Shown: positions 1 through 12,181 of the stretch, one piece after another
Layout: each line of letters starts with the position of its first letter
How positions within the stretch are numbered: the stretch's first letter is position 1
Assembly (NCBI GenBank): GCA_000310025.1
Contig: FN649742.1
Span: 1,503,618-1,567,617 of the forward strand
Source: Ectocarpus siliculosus
Lineage: Eukaryota; Sar; Phaeophyceae; Ectocarpales; Ectocarpaceae
Reading direction: 5' to 3'
Length of the DNA: 64,000 bases
The notes under the pieces: model-generated
Databases searched by the model: none
Seen by the model: the letters and a program-made list of their open reading frames with translations, nothing else
Told to the model about the DNA's origin: nothing
Made by a program: the position numbers and the translations under genes

Positions 1-420
1 AGTATAGACAAACACGGGAAGCGGGGTGCCACGAGAAAACCGGCGTTAGAGCCAGCGCCGGCGGTTGTGAGCCCATCTCCCCGGGGTAGTTACTGCGGAG
101 CGAGCGGCCACCGCGTTGACGAGGCTTCCAGTGATTGCCGCAATACCCACTAATCGGTTGGGCGACAACGGAGTAGAAGAAGAGAAGAGTTGTTCCCCGC
201 CGTCGGCTTCCCCGTTGGCCGATCTTGTAGATAGTGAAGCAGGCATCGCCACACCAGCGGCCGTGTCTACATCTAGTACACCGGCATCGCTATCCGCCCG
301 CCCCATTCTATCCGATCGGGCGAGTATACATCTAATCTCATCCGCAGGGGCGGTACGAAAAAAATAACAACGATGGCCGAACAAAGAAACACAAGAAAAC
401 AAAAACAAAATCCGTGGTGG
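1..420. other. No recognised gene
   Basis: Only short open frames occur here, for example one on the plus strand at 116-367 rich in Ser, Ala and Pro. It may be an upstream part of the retrotransposon whose pol relic follows, but no gag or protease motif is visible. Confidence 0.3.
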
Positions 421-1110
421 GCCCAGCCACTTCCAGTTATTGATGGCCAAGGTGTGTGAGGGGTTGGAGCGTGTGCAGTTGTATCTGGATGATATCGTGG
501 TGCACTCAAAATTTGCAGCAGAGCATGTAGTGCATTTCGAGTAATTGTTGGAACGGTTGCGCATCCCCAATCTGAAACTCGCTCCCAAGCAAGCGAAAGT
601 GGGTGCCGCCGACGTGGAAATTTTGGGGTATTTCATCACACTAACTGGCCTCGCGCCTGGGTGTGGTAAGGCTGCGGCGATGAGCTTGTGCCTATGAATA
701 AGAACCAGCTGCGTTCCCTGTTGGGCAGTTTTTCGTATCTCCGCAAGTTTATTCCTAACTTGGCCACTCGAGTGCGGGGTCTCAACGAGATGCTAAGAAA
801 GAGACAAGGAATTTCGGTTTACGACTCAACACGAAGAAACCACTAGAGCGATTCCCAAACAGTTGATGAGCACGACAGCGTTGGCGTTCCCCGACTATGA
901 GGATGAATCGGGGCCGAACCGCCTCATAGAGGGTGACCTAGAAGTGTACTTTGTGGGTGCTGCAAATTGCCTGTCCCCTCTCTTGGACTTGCAATTGCCG
1001 CCTTGCTCCCACGAGGATTTGGGGTCGTTTATGGAGCCCGTAGATCCGTTGACCACCGCTGAGGTCGCGCAGAACCAGTGGAATCTGGCTGTCCGATCCC
1101 GTCAACGCGG
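421..1110 (+). pseudogene. Ty3/Gypsy-type retrotransposon pol relic (reverse transcriptase)
   Basis: The plus strand from about 428 encodes the reverse transcriptase catalytic core, with the YxDD box as YLDDIVVHS (codons from 482). After it come a typical thumb segment ending in an EILGYF motif and, from about 694, a connection segment (LLGSFSYLRKFIPNLATRVR) leading to ALAFPDYE at about 880. This order matches pol of Ty3/Gypsy elements. The copy is dead: an in-frame TAA lies at 542-544, the frame shifts near 695 and again before 825, and the protein after about 900 no longer resembles pol. I found no integrase motif and could not define long terminal repeats. It lies downstream of the minus-strand CLN3-like exon, so it may have inserted in that gene's intron or beyond it. 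Confidence 0.8.
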
Positions 1111-3900
1111 CGTCAGTACCGTCAGGTATCAGGCGCCGCGGGTCCTCGCTATTAACCCGTCTCCCGCCCCTAGTTCCGCTCCCGTTTCCCATCGTATTTT
1201 CAGTGGTCAGTTTCAATCAGGTGTTCTGCTGCACGCGTGCTCGGCAGCTCCGGCTACGCCGGTGCTGCCGGTCTCCACCCGCTCCGCGGGGTCGTGCCTC
1301 GGGCAGCTCGTGTCCGAGCGAACCGTCGTCCTTCCTGGAAGATTCGAAAACGGGCGGGGGTACCTAAGCCCGCCGCTGCCACCGCTGTGCCTGCTAGCGG
1401 CGGTGCTTCGGCCGCATGACCGGCGCGTCGTGCCACCGCCCGGGGTCCGACACCGCCGTCCCGGACGGGCCCACGGAGGACACACCGGCTCCTAGCGTGC
1501 TAGCGGGGCCGGTCGCCGTCACCGGCGCCCGAGAACGCCCCACAGCCGACCCCGTGGTGGTCGGGGCGCGCTTTGGAGGAGGTTGCGTCGCGGTGGTCGG
1601 GGAGCGCTGTGGAGGAGAGCGCTGTGGAGGAGGGCTTTTCATGGTGGTGGCGAGGGCGAGACCGCAAGTCGAGGATTTTTCAGGGTGAAGGCGGAGAGCA
1701 CTTCGGAGGCTGGCGGATTGTTTTTTTTCGCGACGGGAGGAGAAAGCGAGACGAACAACATCGCCACATTTTTTTTTTTTTTCTGTTTCTGCGTGATGTG
1801 TGTTCCGGATTTTTTGTCTTTGGTGTTGCCTTCTGATGCCGATGATGTTTTTTTTTCCGGTGTGGTGTGTCGGTTGTTGTTGTTTGACTCTGGTGTCTTG
1901 GTAGCGACGTGCCGTCCTTTTTCGGGAGGATGGGGGGGAGAGGTACAGGCCATTCAAAAATAGCCTGTGTTCGGTAGAAACTGCGTTTTTACTGGAAACA
2001 TTGGTGGGCTGTCCCGCCTCGAGGGGTTCTGGTCAAATGTTGGTTTGTTGGTACCGTGGTCAATGCGGGTGCGAATGTCCGTAAGTGTTTGCGTTCTCAA
2101 AGGGAAGGTCGGTGCGATTTAAATCTAGGATAGGGGGTCAATGTCCCGTTGTGGTTCCACCGATGTCGGGCAGGAAGATTTGAAGCTCTTTTTCAACGCG
2201 ATGATATCGTTCTCACGGTGTTCATTCTTCGGTGAACTTTGGAGTCCCAGGGTAGGCAATACAGCAAGGTTCGTTGGCTTTTATTTTCCCCGAAGACCGC
2301 CCAAGGTCTGCTCTCCTGTAATATTCCGCAAGGAAGCTGAAGCTGAAAATGTGCTGTGTCTTTGTCAAAGTGCTGTTGTCCTTGTCAAGTGCTGTGTCTA
2401 TGTTTGTCCTTGTCAATGTGCTGTGTATATGTGAAAAATTCAGCTTCAGCTTCAACCTTGCGTTGGGAGAGTGCGCGTATATCAGACACGCGTGGGGAGA
2501 AAATTGGTCAAAGGATCGTTGATGTATGTGTCTCGGGTGGATTTCATAGCTTCATAAAGCTGGGGTGTGATCACAAAATAACATGAAGCGATTGATTTAG
2601 TTGTTGGGAGTCCTCTTGGGGGTCGGTGTGCACCGTCGGGTAGCGCCAATTTCAACAGTCCAATGTCCGATTGAGGGGGGGTCACAGGGGTTCGTTGCCG
2701 CCTTTCTGAGGGGTGAGTACGGCGTCTTTCTTACCGGGGACATGCTTTCTTTCAGTAGCATTCATAGTGATCAGGTATTAACAAGTGAGGTTAAAGGTTG
2801 TTGGACCGGGATTTTTGGGGGTTGGTGCCGGTTGTCGTTTCCAAAACACGGCAGCGCGGCACGGGGTAAAATGGATTCTTGACGGCAGACGGTAGGATGA
2901 TGAAGAATTTTCTTGGAATTCGTGTATGGTAGTTTGTGTGGGGGTACTTGGGCCCAAGGGGATGGAATGCTGAGGGTTTGGGTCGGGAGTGTAAACGAGT
3001 TCCCGCTTAGAATGGAGCGAATTCCATGGGGTTTTGAATATTGCTGTCTTGCCACGGCGGTCGAGACGGATAAATGTTGACGTTAGGAATTTTGTTGAAC
3101 ATTTAGCGCTGATGCAAGCGAGACTATACTAGTCTCAGTATGGAAATAGTACTGGACGCCGGTTTCTCGTGGGGAATTCACTATGTTTTGGATTGCTTTT
3201 TGGAGATATAGAATATTTCCCAATATGCCAAAAAGCAGTGTGGGGGAATGTGGTACGAAGTAGGCTCGTTTCAGGGGCTGTTTGGACCTTATCCCCGCTT
3301 TCTCGTGTGTTGGCGTTAAGATGCGGCGTAATTAGCTATTCTCCGAGATGACGTATGTATGTGTTCGCATGAAGTTGGCTCTGAGTCGACCCCACGAGTT
3401 CAGAGAAGAGAGAGCTCCCGGGCAAGGGTAAAGGTCAAGTGGGCATGTGTTGAGTACCAGTTCGGTTGCAGAGATCTAGGCGGAGCTTGAGTTTGGCATG
3501 TGTGAGCGGGGATAGGTTAACAGCAACAGCAGTGTTGGTATGCATGCAGCTGGGTTGAGTGCAGCAGCCGCCGAGAGACGAATCAACAACAAGTTTCCCT
3601 CAACAGCTATCTGTCCGTTCCCTTCCTCGACGACACATCCGTAAAGTCTATCAAGCATCCATAAGAGACAAGAACCTCGAACCTAGCGCAAAACCCTGGT
3701 AGTGCAGAGCCGCACTGCTCTGCATTTGATTGGGTAATTGGGTCATCAACAGAACCCGAAGACCAAGTATCACATTGATTGGATAGTCCAAGTATCACAT
3801 TACTGCTGTATGGATGTGGTGGGTCCCAGGTACAGTAGTAGTCTACAGAAGAAGAGGTTGGCTGTTACAGCAGTTCAAGTACTACAGCAGTCTCCGCAGT
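1111..3900. other. No recognised gene; decayed repeat sequence
   Basis: About 2.8 kb without a convincing gene. It probably contains further parts of the retrotransposon, but no LTR pair could be delimited. The span 1150-1500 has a GC-rich open frame of no recognised family. The only clear structure is the inverted-repeat-flanked minisatellite at 2327-2462. I looked on the minus strand for downstream CLN3 exons and found none. Confidence 0.4.
2327..2462. repeat. Inverted repeat enclosing a short minisatellite
   Basis: Arms of about 22 bases (left 2327-2347, right 2439-2462) are near-perfect reverse complements built on GCTGAAGCTGAA. Between them lie about four degenerate copies of a roughly 20-base unit of the type GTGCTGTGTCTTTGTCAA. 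The whole could fold into a stem with a repetitive loop. Confidence 0.7.
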
Positions 3901-3947
3901 GGTGTTGATTGTATTCGTGTGCAGGTTGGAGGGTATGCAAAACTCAC

Positions 3948-4285
3948 CAATATGGCGCCGTCACCTTGATGACCATCGTCGGGGCAACATCGGCGAAGAA
4001 CACTACCCCGACCGCGTCTGGAGCAATTTCCTTGGCGACCGCCATCATGATCACATAAGACGAGTTGTTGATCAGCCCCAAGAGCCAGAATGCGGCGTCA
4101 TTCCGAAGCCTTGTCCTTCGCCGCCTCCGTGCTTCGATAGCATTCTCGTCGCCGCGATGGTGGACTAGGAGAGCCGCACCAATGCTTTCCTTTCTGTCCG
4201 TGAACGGAGGAATGCCCGTAGTGTTGTTGTTGTCGTCGTCGTCGTTGTTGTTCGTCTGTTCACGAGGGGCGCCGCGTTGGGTCAT
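3948..4285 (-). CDS. CLN3: CLN3/battenin-like protein, first coding exon (partial gene)
   Basis: The minus-strand frame from ATG at 4285 encodes a hydrophilic N-terminus with an Asn/Asp tract, then a basic stretch, then the first membrane region (RNDAAFWLLGLINNSSYVIM) and the segment FFADVAPTMVIKVTAPYW. This is the characteristic N-terminal signature of the CLN3/battenin family, multi-pass proteins of lysosomal or vacuolar membranes. The exon ends at a good donor (TTG|GTGAGT, intron from 3947 downwards) in phase 2. A complete family member has roughly 400 residues and about ten membrane segments; only about 112 residues are seen. No following exon was found between 3947 and 1, where a retrotransposon relic sits, so the rest is either beyond the window or lost. 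Family call firm; intactness unknown. Confidence 0.72.
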
Positions 4286-4289
4286 CGGC

Positions 4290-5390
4290 CAGCTCTGCAG
4301 GCCTGTTGTAATCTCGCCGCGTCGAAAGTTCCTTCAACTTTTCCCAAGTGCTGCGCTCGAAGCGTGCGCTGAAGTATTTCGTGCTGTTAACCACGCTCGA
4401 CCACGTGCAGCAACGGCTGGTGTTCAAATTTGTAGGCACGCGCAACGTGGTGACACCAAACTTCAGAGCCAACGGCGGTGGGTTTGATGGGTTGCAAGTT
4501 GCAAGGTCAAAGGTTGGTTGTGGAAGTGATCGTGAGTGATCGTTTGGGGGGCCTGTTTTACGATTCACGGAACCCCCACGACGAGGAGCCCAAAGATGTG
4601 CCGAGTTGTGTATAGGTACACCTCGCACATCTTGACATGGTTGCGGCAGGCAGTGTGTGGACGTGCGGACAAGCCAAGCTGCGGATATAGATGAAACCCA
4701 TAGAGCATGAATCTTCGTCCCAAGGTGTGGAGGTTTTGGGCGTCGTCGCCCCAGAACGGTAACACACACATGAGAGCGGCCGGGTTACGCCTCTAGACCA
4801 AAGATATTCCCGCAGAGATCTGACATTTTCAGAAGATCTTTTCACAACTCACCACCAGGACCAGGCCGTACACAAGTAAGTACAACATTCCTGAGATGTG
4901 TTAGCTTGCAAATGAGGGCCAATTAGAAATAGGATGGTTTCCCACAGTATGTCACTGCACCCGCTTCCACGGCAGGCAGACGATCATGTCAAAGAAAGCG
5001 CGATATCCTCCTCGTTCACCCTTCCGCAGTTCGCCCTGCCGCAGTGCCTGGATTTGAACCAAGCCCGGCAGCCACCGAATACCACGACATCGGACAGCCC
5101 ATGGGTGATCAAGTCAAAGCTGGTATCGCTCCAGACGAGCTCCTGTTTCTACCTACCAGTGCCAGGTGCTATATTTATATATTTACGAGCACTGCACTCT
5201 ACAGCGTCCTTCTTCTGTTCTGTTATTCATCGGCCAGCAGCAGAACAAGCTGAGAGGCTCTCGCGGATTTCCATTTGTTCTTTCGTCGCATGAATCCCGC
5301 TTTACGCTATGTTCTCTTGCACGATGCCGTTGTTTGTCCGTGCATTGAATCGGTAATGCATCGGCTACATGCCTATCTATGCGACTAGAC
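4290..5390. other. No recognised gene
   Basis: This is the upstream flank of the CLN3-like exon and probably holds its promoter. Open frames on both strands have no family signature. No TATA box or other motif stood out. Confidence 0.3.
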
Positions 5391-5610
5391 TACCGTATAT
5401 GACACAAGATAACACACCCCCTGGACCGATTTTCAAAGCTCGATTACTCCACGACGAAGAGGATGCATAAATGAAACAATACGTTTTCGAACAGCTCTCG
5501 ACGAGACGGTTCCAACGCCGCCGTTTTCGGCGCTGTGACTCTTCCTGCTGTTGAGAAATCGAGCTTTGAAAATCGGCCAAGGGGTGTGTTATCTTGTGTC
5601 ATATACGGTA
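5391..5610. mobile_element. MITE with ~54-bp terminal inverted repeats, TA target site (copy A)
   Basis: A 220-bp palindromic element. The left arm starting TACCGTATATGACACAAGAT and the right arm ending in its reverse complement match over about 54 bases with few mismatches. Both ends carry TA, consistent with a TA target duplication and Tc1/mariner-type mobilisation. No coding capacity. A full-length copy in the opposite orientation lies at 56491-56708, and a decayed fragment at about 37170-37245. Confidence 0.88.
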
Positions 5611-6540
5611 TGCAATTATGTACCCAATCACTTGGGTAGCAGCTGCAAGATATGTGCATGGTGTACTGCCTGTGCTACAAGAGAAAGAACACCGTTCGAA
5701 CCGCTGAGTCGAAGCAGCGTCTTGCACACCAGTAGCGGCATCCATTTCCTCCATTGCAAACGAAAACGGCAAACCGATGGAACCACGAACAATTGTCCTT
5801 GCTACGTCGATACGCACGTGATACAGAGGCGTATCAATTCCCAACCCGAGGCGGGACGATCTTTTCTCGGCCTTACGCCGGCGACAAGACATGGTGTCTG
5901 GGCGGGATAAACGCAGGCGCCGCCGAGTGAGTCGGTGTCTTCTCCGTCATTGTAGCTTCAGATTGTGCCCTCACGACCGAGTAGTATTCTTATCAACAAG
6001 CTAGCGAAAAAACACAGCAGAGGGAGTCGCTGGCACGTACAAACGATTGATTGAATGCCGGCACTATATTCTGCAGAGTAGCTTGCGAGCCTGTGACCAG
6101 GTTTAAGTTCAATGAAGACTATCCAGCAGTAGGCTGCCCGAATACTCTGGGCAACTCGCTCGACCCTTGCACGCATGACAGGTGACCGAAAGTCGACGGA
6201 GCGAGGAGGTGCTCGCCGGGATGTTCTTCCGCACTGATCGGGACTCCCGCGCCTGTCAAGCCGGCCATCAACAGCTCAATACAAGCGGCTGTCTTGCCCT
6301 CTTGCGTGTTGGCGGTCCAACACCTGCCGTTCAGCACCTTCGTTCGTCTCCGGAGATTGGATTTGGACAGGCACTGGGTTTGAATGGGGATGACAGAAGT
6401 GAACTGGAATCAGGTGGACACTGTAGACACCGAACAAAGACGGGCCAAAGGAGGGGGTGGGTTGTATTTAGCGCAGTGTTGAGAGAAGCGAGGATAGGGA
6501 TGCATCACTTCCCCCGCCAAGAAAAACAATTGTACAACTT
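5611..6540. other. Unassigned; possible minus-strand coding fragments
   Basis: No family was recognised. Two minus-strand stretches read like protein: about 5890-5740 (contains GIDTPLYHVRIDVARTIVRG) and about 6300-6180 (contains ELLMAGLTGAGVPISAEEHP). They could be exons of an unknown gene, but I could not connect them with splice sites. Confidence 0.25.
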
Positions 6541-6542
6541 CT

Positions 6543-6543
<1 letters not shown>

Positions 6544-6574
<31 letters not shown>

Positions 6575-6865
6575 TTCTTCACTTCAAATCAGCGCTCACA
6601 GCACTAGTGCCGTTTATTCCGACCCGTGGTCACACAGAAGAGTCCCTATCTACCCTCCCCTCTTGCGGTACTTTGCCTACGATTTTTAATGCGAGAAGAG
6701 TTCAGCACTCTCTTCCCTCTGTGTACACACGAACTAGCGCTATCCACTCGGCCAGGAGCGGAGGCGAGAGAAAAACTCACTTTGCAAGAAAAGCTCGCTT
6801 ACGCCGGGATTCGAACCCCTGACCTGACCTCTAGAAGGTTTCGAGGTTACCAACTAGACCACCGG
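6544..6865 (-). mobile_element. tRNA-derived SINE, copy 1
   Basis: Read on the minus strand, the element begins with a tRNA-like head. Box A is TGGTCTAGTTGG and box B is GGTTCGAATCC, about 35-40 bases apart. A body of about 230 bases follows, ending in a long A-tail seen as the T-run at 6544-6573. Three further copies (14796-15112, 26164-26484, 57822-58128) share head and body. This copy diverges from the others just at its 5' end. Confidence 0.9.
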
Positions 6866-8487
6866 TTACAGGGTAGCGAGGGTCACAACCCGGGCCCGGA
6901 GTGTCGCGCGTGCCAAAGTGGGAAACATCGTGTTGGGAATCCCACCATCGGTTGGTGTGCTCGGATGTGTCTTTGCCCTCATCGTACGCGGAGTAGAGGT
7001 ACATGGCCGAGCTGGCTGTTTCGGTCGCTCCCCAGTACGCTGCATGACGTTGCTTCATGTGATACTTCTGCTCTGACGAGCCCCTTCCATCTGCCCTACC
7101 TTAGGCATTTCAGAATGGGGTTCCGGCGACGACAGCGATACAGCTGCGTTCGAGGCGCTTCTACAGAGAGAGGCTCGAGCTACACGGAGGCATCACGACC
7201 GGAGTGCCAGTCTTTCTTCGTCCCCCGCCTCTTCGCCGTTGGCCCGCTGCTCACTCGGCGATACACCACGGGCTTCTCTTCAACCCAAAAACAAACGATG
7301 TCCTGTGTCGGCTGTTCGAAGGTGAGCGGGCCAGCCGTGAAGAACCGCACAATAACCGGGGACCATCCACAGCGGCCGAATTTGTTGCCGTTCCTGCTCA
7401 ATACCGAGAGCCATACGTGGTTGCATTCGCCTTCTGCACTTACCGAGAAATCCTTTCTCCCCAACACTTTCCACATGTTTGCGTGCACACGTTTCCACGA
7501 CTCTCGAGCACGCCCCCCAAAGCGAGGCTTGCCGAGACCAGCACAGAGCCTAAAGCTCGTCCGGCGTTGGAATCCCAGAACTCTACACCAGTGGCCATCC
7601 CCGAACAAATACCTACACCATTGACCCTCCCAAAGGAGGTTGCGCTGGAAGACCCGATGCCCGAGACGCCTCCGGCTCGGGTTGACCCATCGACCGACAC
7701 GCAAGAATACCAGCAGCGCGCCGCGGCCACACCGAGGTGCGGCCGTAGCAATGATCGTTGGCTGACTTCAAAATGGCGGGTGGCGTATGAGTTTTTCTCA
7801 TCAGATATGCCTATGTCGCGGTTTCGTCGGAGCAGGAAGGCCAGATCGATTTGGTGGTGGTAGTCCTGGTCATGGCATTCTCGTGCAGGCATTGTCGTCA
7901 TCGACAGTTCTACAGGGAACTACTGTGGCGATGTTTCCTTGGCTTTTCGCGATGAACGATGTTTGTTTTGTCGTAGTAGAGGTCTTACGCTGAGTTCTGC
8001 TTCTTGTTGCGGCACCCAACCCTTTCACAGAAAAAAAACCGGCAACACCGAGACACGGAGCGAGGGGGTACAATGCAGCGGCCCTCCGGTCGACCAGGGA
8101 GTACAGGTGGGGTTGAAGCCAAGTTCACGGATAGTTTCTGGGATGTCTTCATGTGTCGAAGTGTTCTTCTGGTCTTGCTCCAACAGTCTATGCACGCGTA
8201 CCCTCTGAGTTCTTCGTACCAGTTTCGCTCCCGGTCAAACTTTCGTCTGCCGGATGTTGTGTAGACAGGACCATGATAAACTTCACATCCTCTAACGTCC
8301 CGAACAAAACCATTTCGAGGGCATCATGGCCAATACGCCCTTTTGGGCTCCTCCAACCGCATCCAACATAAAAGTCCGAAAACAGAATCCAGATACGCTC
8401 TCCAATTAATTCCAGAATATGCATTCTGCGGGTGTGTCTCGCGGTGAGGAATCTAGACCCGGCCTGCTCAACACCACTCTTTGCCAG
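6866..8487 (+). other. Probable 5' part of the following gene; exons not resolved
   Basis: A plus-strand frame open from 7204 to 7863 contains a Pro/Ser/Thr-rich stretch at about 7500-7735 that reads like disordered coding sequence (for example PEQIPTPLTLPKEVALEDP). A possible donor AG|GTGCGG lies at 7736. It could be an upstream exon of the 8488-11850 gene, but the phase does not join directly to the exon at 8488, so at least one intermediate piece would be needed. Confidence 0.3.
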
Positions 8488-11400
8488 CACACACCCAACT
8501 CCAACCCCGCGCCCGACTCCCAGACTTCGGCGCTCAGGCTACCGAGGAAAAGCGGTGCCTCGACACACCGCACCATTCACCCGAGGCCACTCTCCCCTAC
8601 CAAGAGTTCCGTCATGAGCTCGCCAGAGGCTCAAGTCAACCAATATGGCGAAGAGACCTACAGAGAAAAGGCTTCCCGTGGTTTGAGCACGCCCGCAGGG
8701 GGGGCACACGAGCCTGCGCGGGTAGGGATAGCGCTAGAAAGGGAAGCACACATACACGTTAGAGTAGGCCTTGAGGGAGTGCGCGACGCGGACCGAGGAC
8801 AACAAAGGGCGATCTGGAGTGTCGCTAACGGAGGAGACCCCGGTGGTGAGCAAACTTCGATATGCAATCGTTTCATACACAGGCCGCGTCCCCCCCGCGT
8901 GTTAACATCGGCATCGAAAAAGAGTCTAAGTCGTTGAAGCACGCACAGAACTTTGCGGCATTTTGCCTTGTGACTTGTATTCGCCGTTTCAGAGCATTCA
9001 GGCAATGGGGGAAAAGAGTTTTGAGGTTTCGTTGCTCCGGCACCTCGGCTATTCGAGAAAGTAGACAATACCAACAACCAATGCCACCAAATCACCCAAC
9101 AAACAACCACAAACTAATACGTCGGCCTGCGTTGTTTTTCTGGGGTGGAGCGCGAGTCGTGCAACCCTTCACCCCGTCTCTGACGTCCCCAAATGTGCAC
9201 ACTCTGTTCTCGCAGCGCCTGGACCCGTGATGATGCTTCCCCTAGAGTTAGGCCACGATCGGCGGAACGATGCATCCAATCGAACCGTGAGGCGGTTTCT
9301 GAAGGTTATCGACTTTACGGAGAAGCCCCACGAGGTTGGTGACAGAGACACAGTCGCGTCAATTCCGCAGGTGAGCTTGTCTTGCCACTGGGTCATAGAG
9401 GCAACCAGGCAAGTTTGGTGGAGTATTGGGCGGCCGACCAGAATGTGTAAAGTCCTGCCGACGATGCCAAGTGTGCAAAGGTATGCACGCGTGATCCAAT
9501 CTGGAAGACTCGTGAAGAACAACTCACTTGCTATTAATAACGCGTGCAGAACAGCATTTGTTGCTGTTGCCTTGGGTAAGGTAGAGGACTGACAACAACG
9601 GGGGCTAATTAGATCCTGACCCCTGTTTTATCATTTCGCGGGGAGTATACATCTCCCCGCATCTTCTAGAAGGAATCATTCTCTTCTATGTTCCGCCTAC
9701 ACATGCATCTACAGTAAATACTATAACAAATGGTCGGATACGCGAGTGAGTTTGTTTCCTTTTACAGTCAAAACTGCAGCACGGGTGAATTGGCCATAGT
9801 TTTAGTAGGTCCCACACACAACAACAGAACAACTAACAATCCCACAGGCGGTGCTCACGTATTGATGTACGCTGCTGTGACAACAGCACCCGCGCACATC
9901 CATGATTTCGAAACCGTGTTGACGCGGAGAAAAACCCTAACCCCTCTTCAACAACCCCTCCTACGCTATGCCGTGCTTCATTGTCGTCAGTCCGAGCACA
10001 CTACGTCGCCAGTACATGTTCAGGGGGACGTGGACAACGGTGTAGTTGATCCCATACTCATGGATCACCGCGATAGCAGAGATAAATCGGAGAGGCGGGG
10101 GCAGGGGCGCACGGGACGTTTGGATCCCTTATGGGAGAGTCTTGGGTCGTTGGGCGAGCGATTGGCTGTGGTGGGCGGCCGTTTCGACCAGCTCGATCAG
10201 GAAATTTGTCACGATCGAGAGGTAAGCTCTACCCACCAGTTTCCACCGTTCGGTGAATCATGTTGGAAATAATCGAGGTCTTGGAAAACATTCTCAGCTC
10301 GTCGGGAAAGGATTTTGTAGTTAACTTATTCAGCAATCGAAACCTCCTTCGACAATCACGCTGGTTCGAGCCAACTAAATACGAGTGGAAATAGGGCGTT
10401 GCTCGCCCGATCCTTCCTGAATCCTGTCATGGTGCTCTGGCTATCGCGGTTGTACTTTCGCCCACCCACACGTGGGTGATACTCCGCTTTGTGGTATAGG
10501 TGATCGAAGGCTATCAGAGAGAAGCTCAGGAAGAAGCGGAACTTGCCGCGAGAGACCTATTGGACATCCGGACACGAAGATCGTTGCCCCCCAGCCGTAC
10601 TACAGGCTACATACCTCAGGTGAAACCGCCTCACACACTTTTCGTGGGGTACGACTGACTAAGACACTTTTCGTGGGGTACGACTGCGGGGTTGGATGCA
10701 ACGAACGCGCGAAACTTCGGCCGGACAAATCAGTAGGTCGTTTGACAACAGTGGAGTAGCGTTGGCTGACGCAAGAAGCAAATACGTAGCACCGTCGCAG
10801 GTACCACACGGATATCTCGCGAGAAAAAACAGTTAATGATTAAGACTTCAACTCGGAGTCCACGTTCCGAGCCCAGATCCATGTCAAGTAGGTAAGTATT
10901 ATAACATTGAATCCACTGTAGGGGGGAAACCGAATGCGTTTGGTCTGTTACCAACAACAGGTTCCTCTGTGGAGGTCTCGGACGGGCGCTACAGACCTTG
11001 CCCTGGACACTAACTCCTTGCAGATAGAAACAACATCGCGCTCGACCAAACAGAGCCCGCTCTCCTCCTTTGGCTTCAAGAGCTGCGGTAGCGACGACGG
11101 TGGCAAAAACGACTTCGGTTCTGAGGATGCCACCCTCGAGGCCCACCGAGAGCTCCGTGAAGCCAGGTGAGCAGGCGCTAATAGTGTTGCATGAAGGATC
11201 CGCAGCGATAAAATCTACTTGTCTGTTCCCCAGGGAAAGCGCACACGGACATAGTATCTGTCGGTCCCGGGGCGTCGATGTCGATGAGCGAAGCCGATAC
11301 AGGCCGAGTGCGCGTTGCCCGACATACCGGTACGCCACATGTGTTGGGTGCTTGTCACATGGTTTTCGCGACGCGATGCACTCGACCACCAAATTACGGT

Positions 11401-11850
11401 TGTTCCGAACGCTCAATCGCCCGGTCAAAAACACAAGGTTGGCAGTAAGTAGCCTTTACTCGACACCTTATCTCTACCCTCCGAACCCACAGGGCGATAC
11501 TGCAATCCATCGAGGAAGAGCTGAAACCCAACGTGGCGACTACCAAGCTAGTCTTGCCACCCAGAACGACGCTATGCACCGAGCCTGCTCTATCCACCCC
11601 CTGCACCAAGAACACTTGCAACAAACAACCCCGACACCCGAGATGCCGGGAAGAGGAGCAGGCAGCCGGGCGACTAGCCGGGCGACATAAAATATGTTTT
11701 GCAAGAAACAGTTACGGCAGTCGGAGATCTAAGGAATCCAGAGCGCAAGGGAGAAGCGTAGGCACTGTTGTCGCACATTTCCCCACCGCTGTTGCAGTCG
11801 CGAAGTCGAAAGCGCGAATAAGGAAGGCGACCAGGAGGGCTTGGGAGTAA
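8488..11850 (+). CDS. Protein of unknown function, six linked exons (5' end open)
   Basis: No family was recognised. Exons 8488-8845, 9216-9370, 10024-10221, 10500-10619, 10961-11166 and 11493-11850 each sit between AG acceptors and GTGAGC/GTAAGC-like donors. They join in one frame (junction phases 1, 0, 0, 0, 2) to 1395 bases ending in TAA at 11848-11850. Such phase agreement across five junctions is unlikely by chance. The protein is hydrophilic, with an N-terminal Pro/Ser-rich part, a charged helical stretch around residues 237-260 (EGYQREAQEEAELAARDLL), a Gly/Asp-rich segment, a second charged stretch (EAHRELREARAILQSIEEEL) and a basic C-terminus. No membrane segment or signal peptide is visible. 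The true start must lie upstream of 8488. The last exon could contain an unrecognised intron. Intron 4 carries two copies of a 23-base direct repeat (10634 and 10663). Confidence 0.5.
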
Positions 11851-12181
11851 TGACAACGTGGTCAACTTCCTTCCTTCAAGGCGATGACTTTTGTCGTTGT
11901 GGTGACGAGCCCGTAAGTAAGACGCGGCGTCGCCTGTTGAATTCTACTAAACGAAGGCAGACTTCCCTCATGACCAGGGTGAGTAGTTGGGCATGTTATG
12001 CATGTGGGCGGCTTCCGTGTCTGCACGCGTGGAGCCAGGGGCAGGCGGACCCGCTTGGTTTGGTAGCACTCCGCAAGCAGTCTTCGGGGCGAGTAGCACA
12101 CCCCCTTGGGTAACTTAACAAATCATGCGAGAGGGAGACGGTCGAAAGGCATTCTTAACGTTTCCTCCGCCACCGCCCGCC
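11851..12181. other. Convergent intergenic region
   Basis: About 330 bases separate the stop codon of the plus-strand unknown gene from the stop codon of the minus-strand DUF218 gene. The 3' untranslated regions of both presumably meet or overlap here. No clear polyadenylation motif was identified. Confidence 0.4.

Noticed and set aside
6800-6865. tRNA gene on the minus strand
   Set aside because: Boxes A and B are present, but the sequence continues into a shared SINE body with an A-tail and occurs in four copies; there is no complete cloverleaf with a clean 3' end.
6626-7624. 332-codon plus-strand open frame
   Set aside because: Its first part is the antisense strand of SINE copy 1, so it is not a gene; only the part after about 7200 might be coding, in a different frame.
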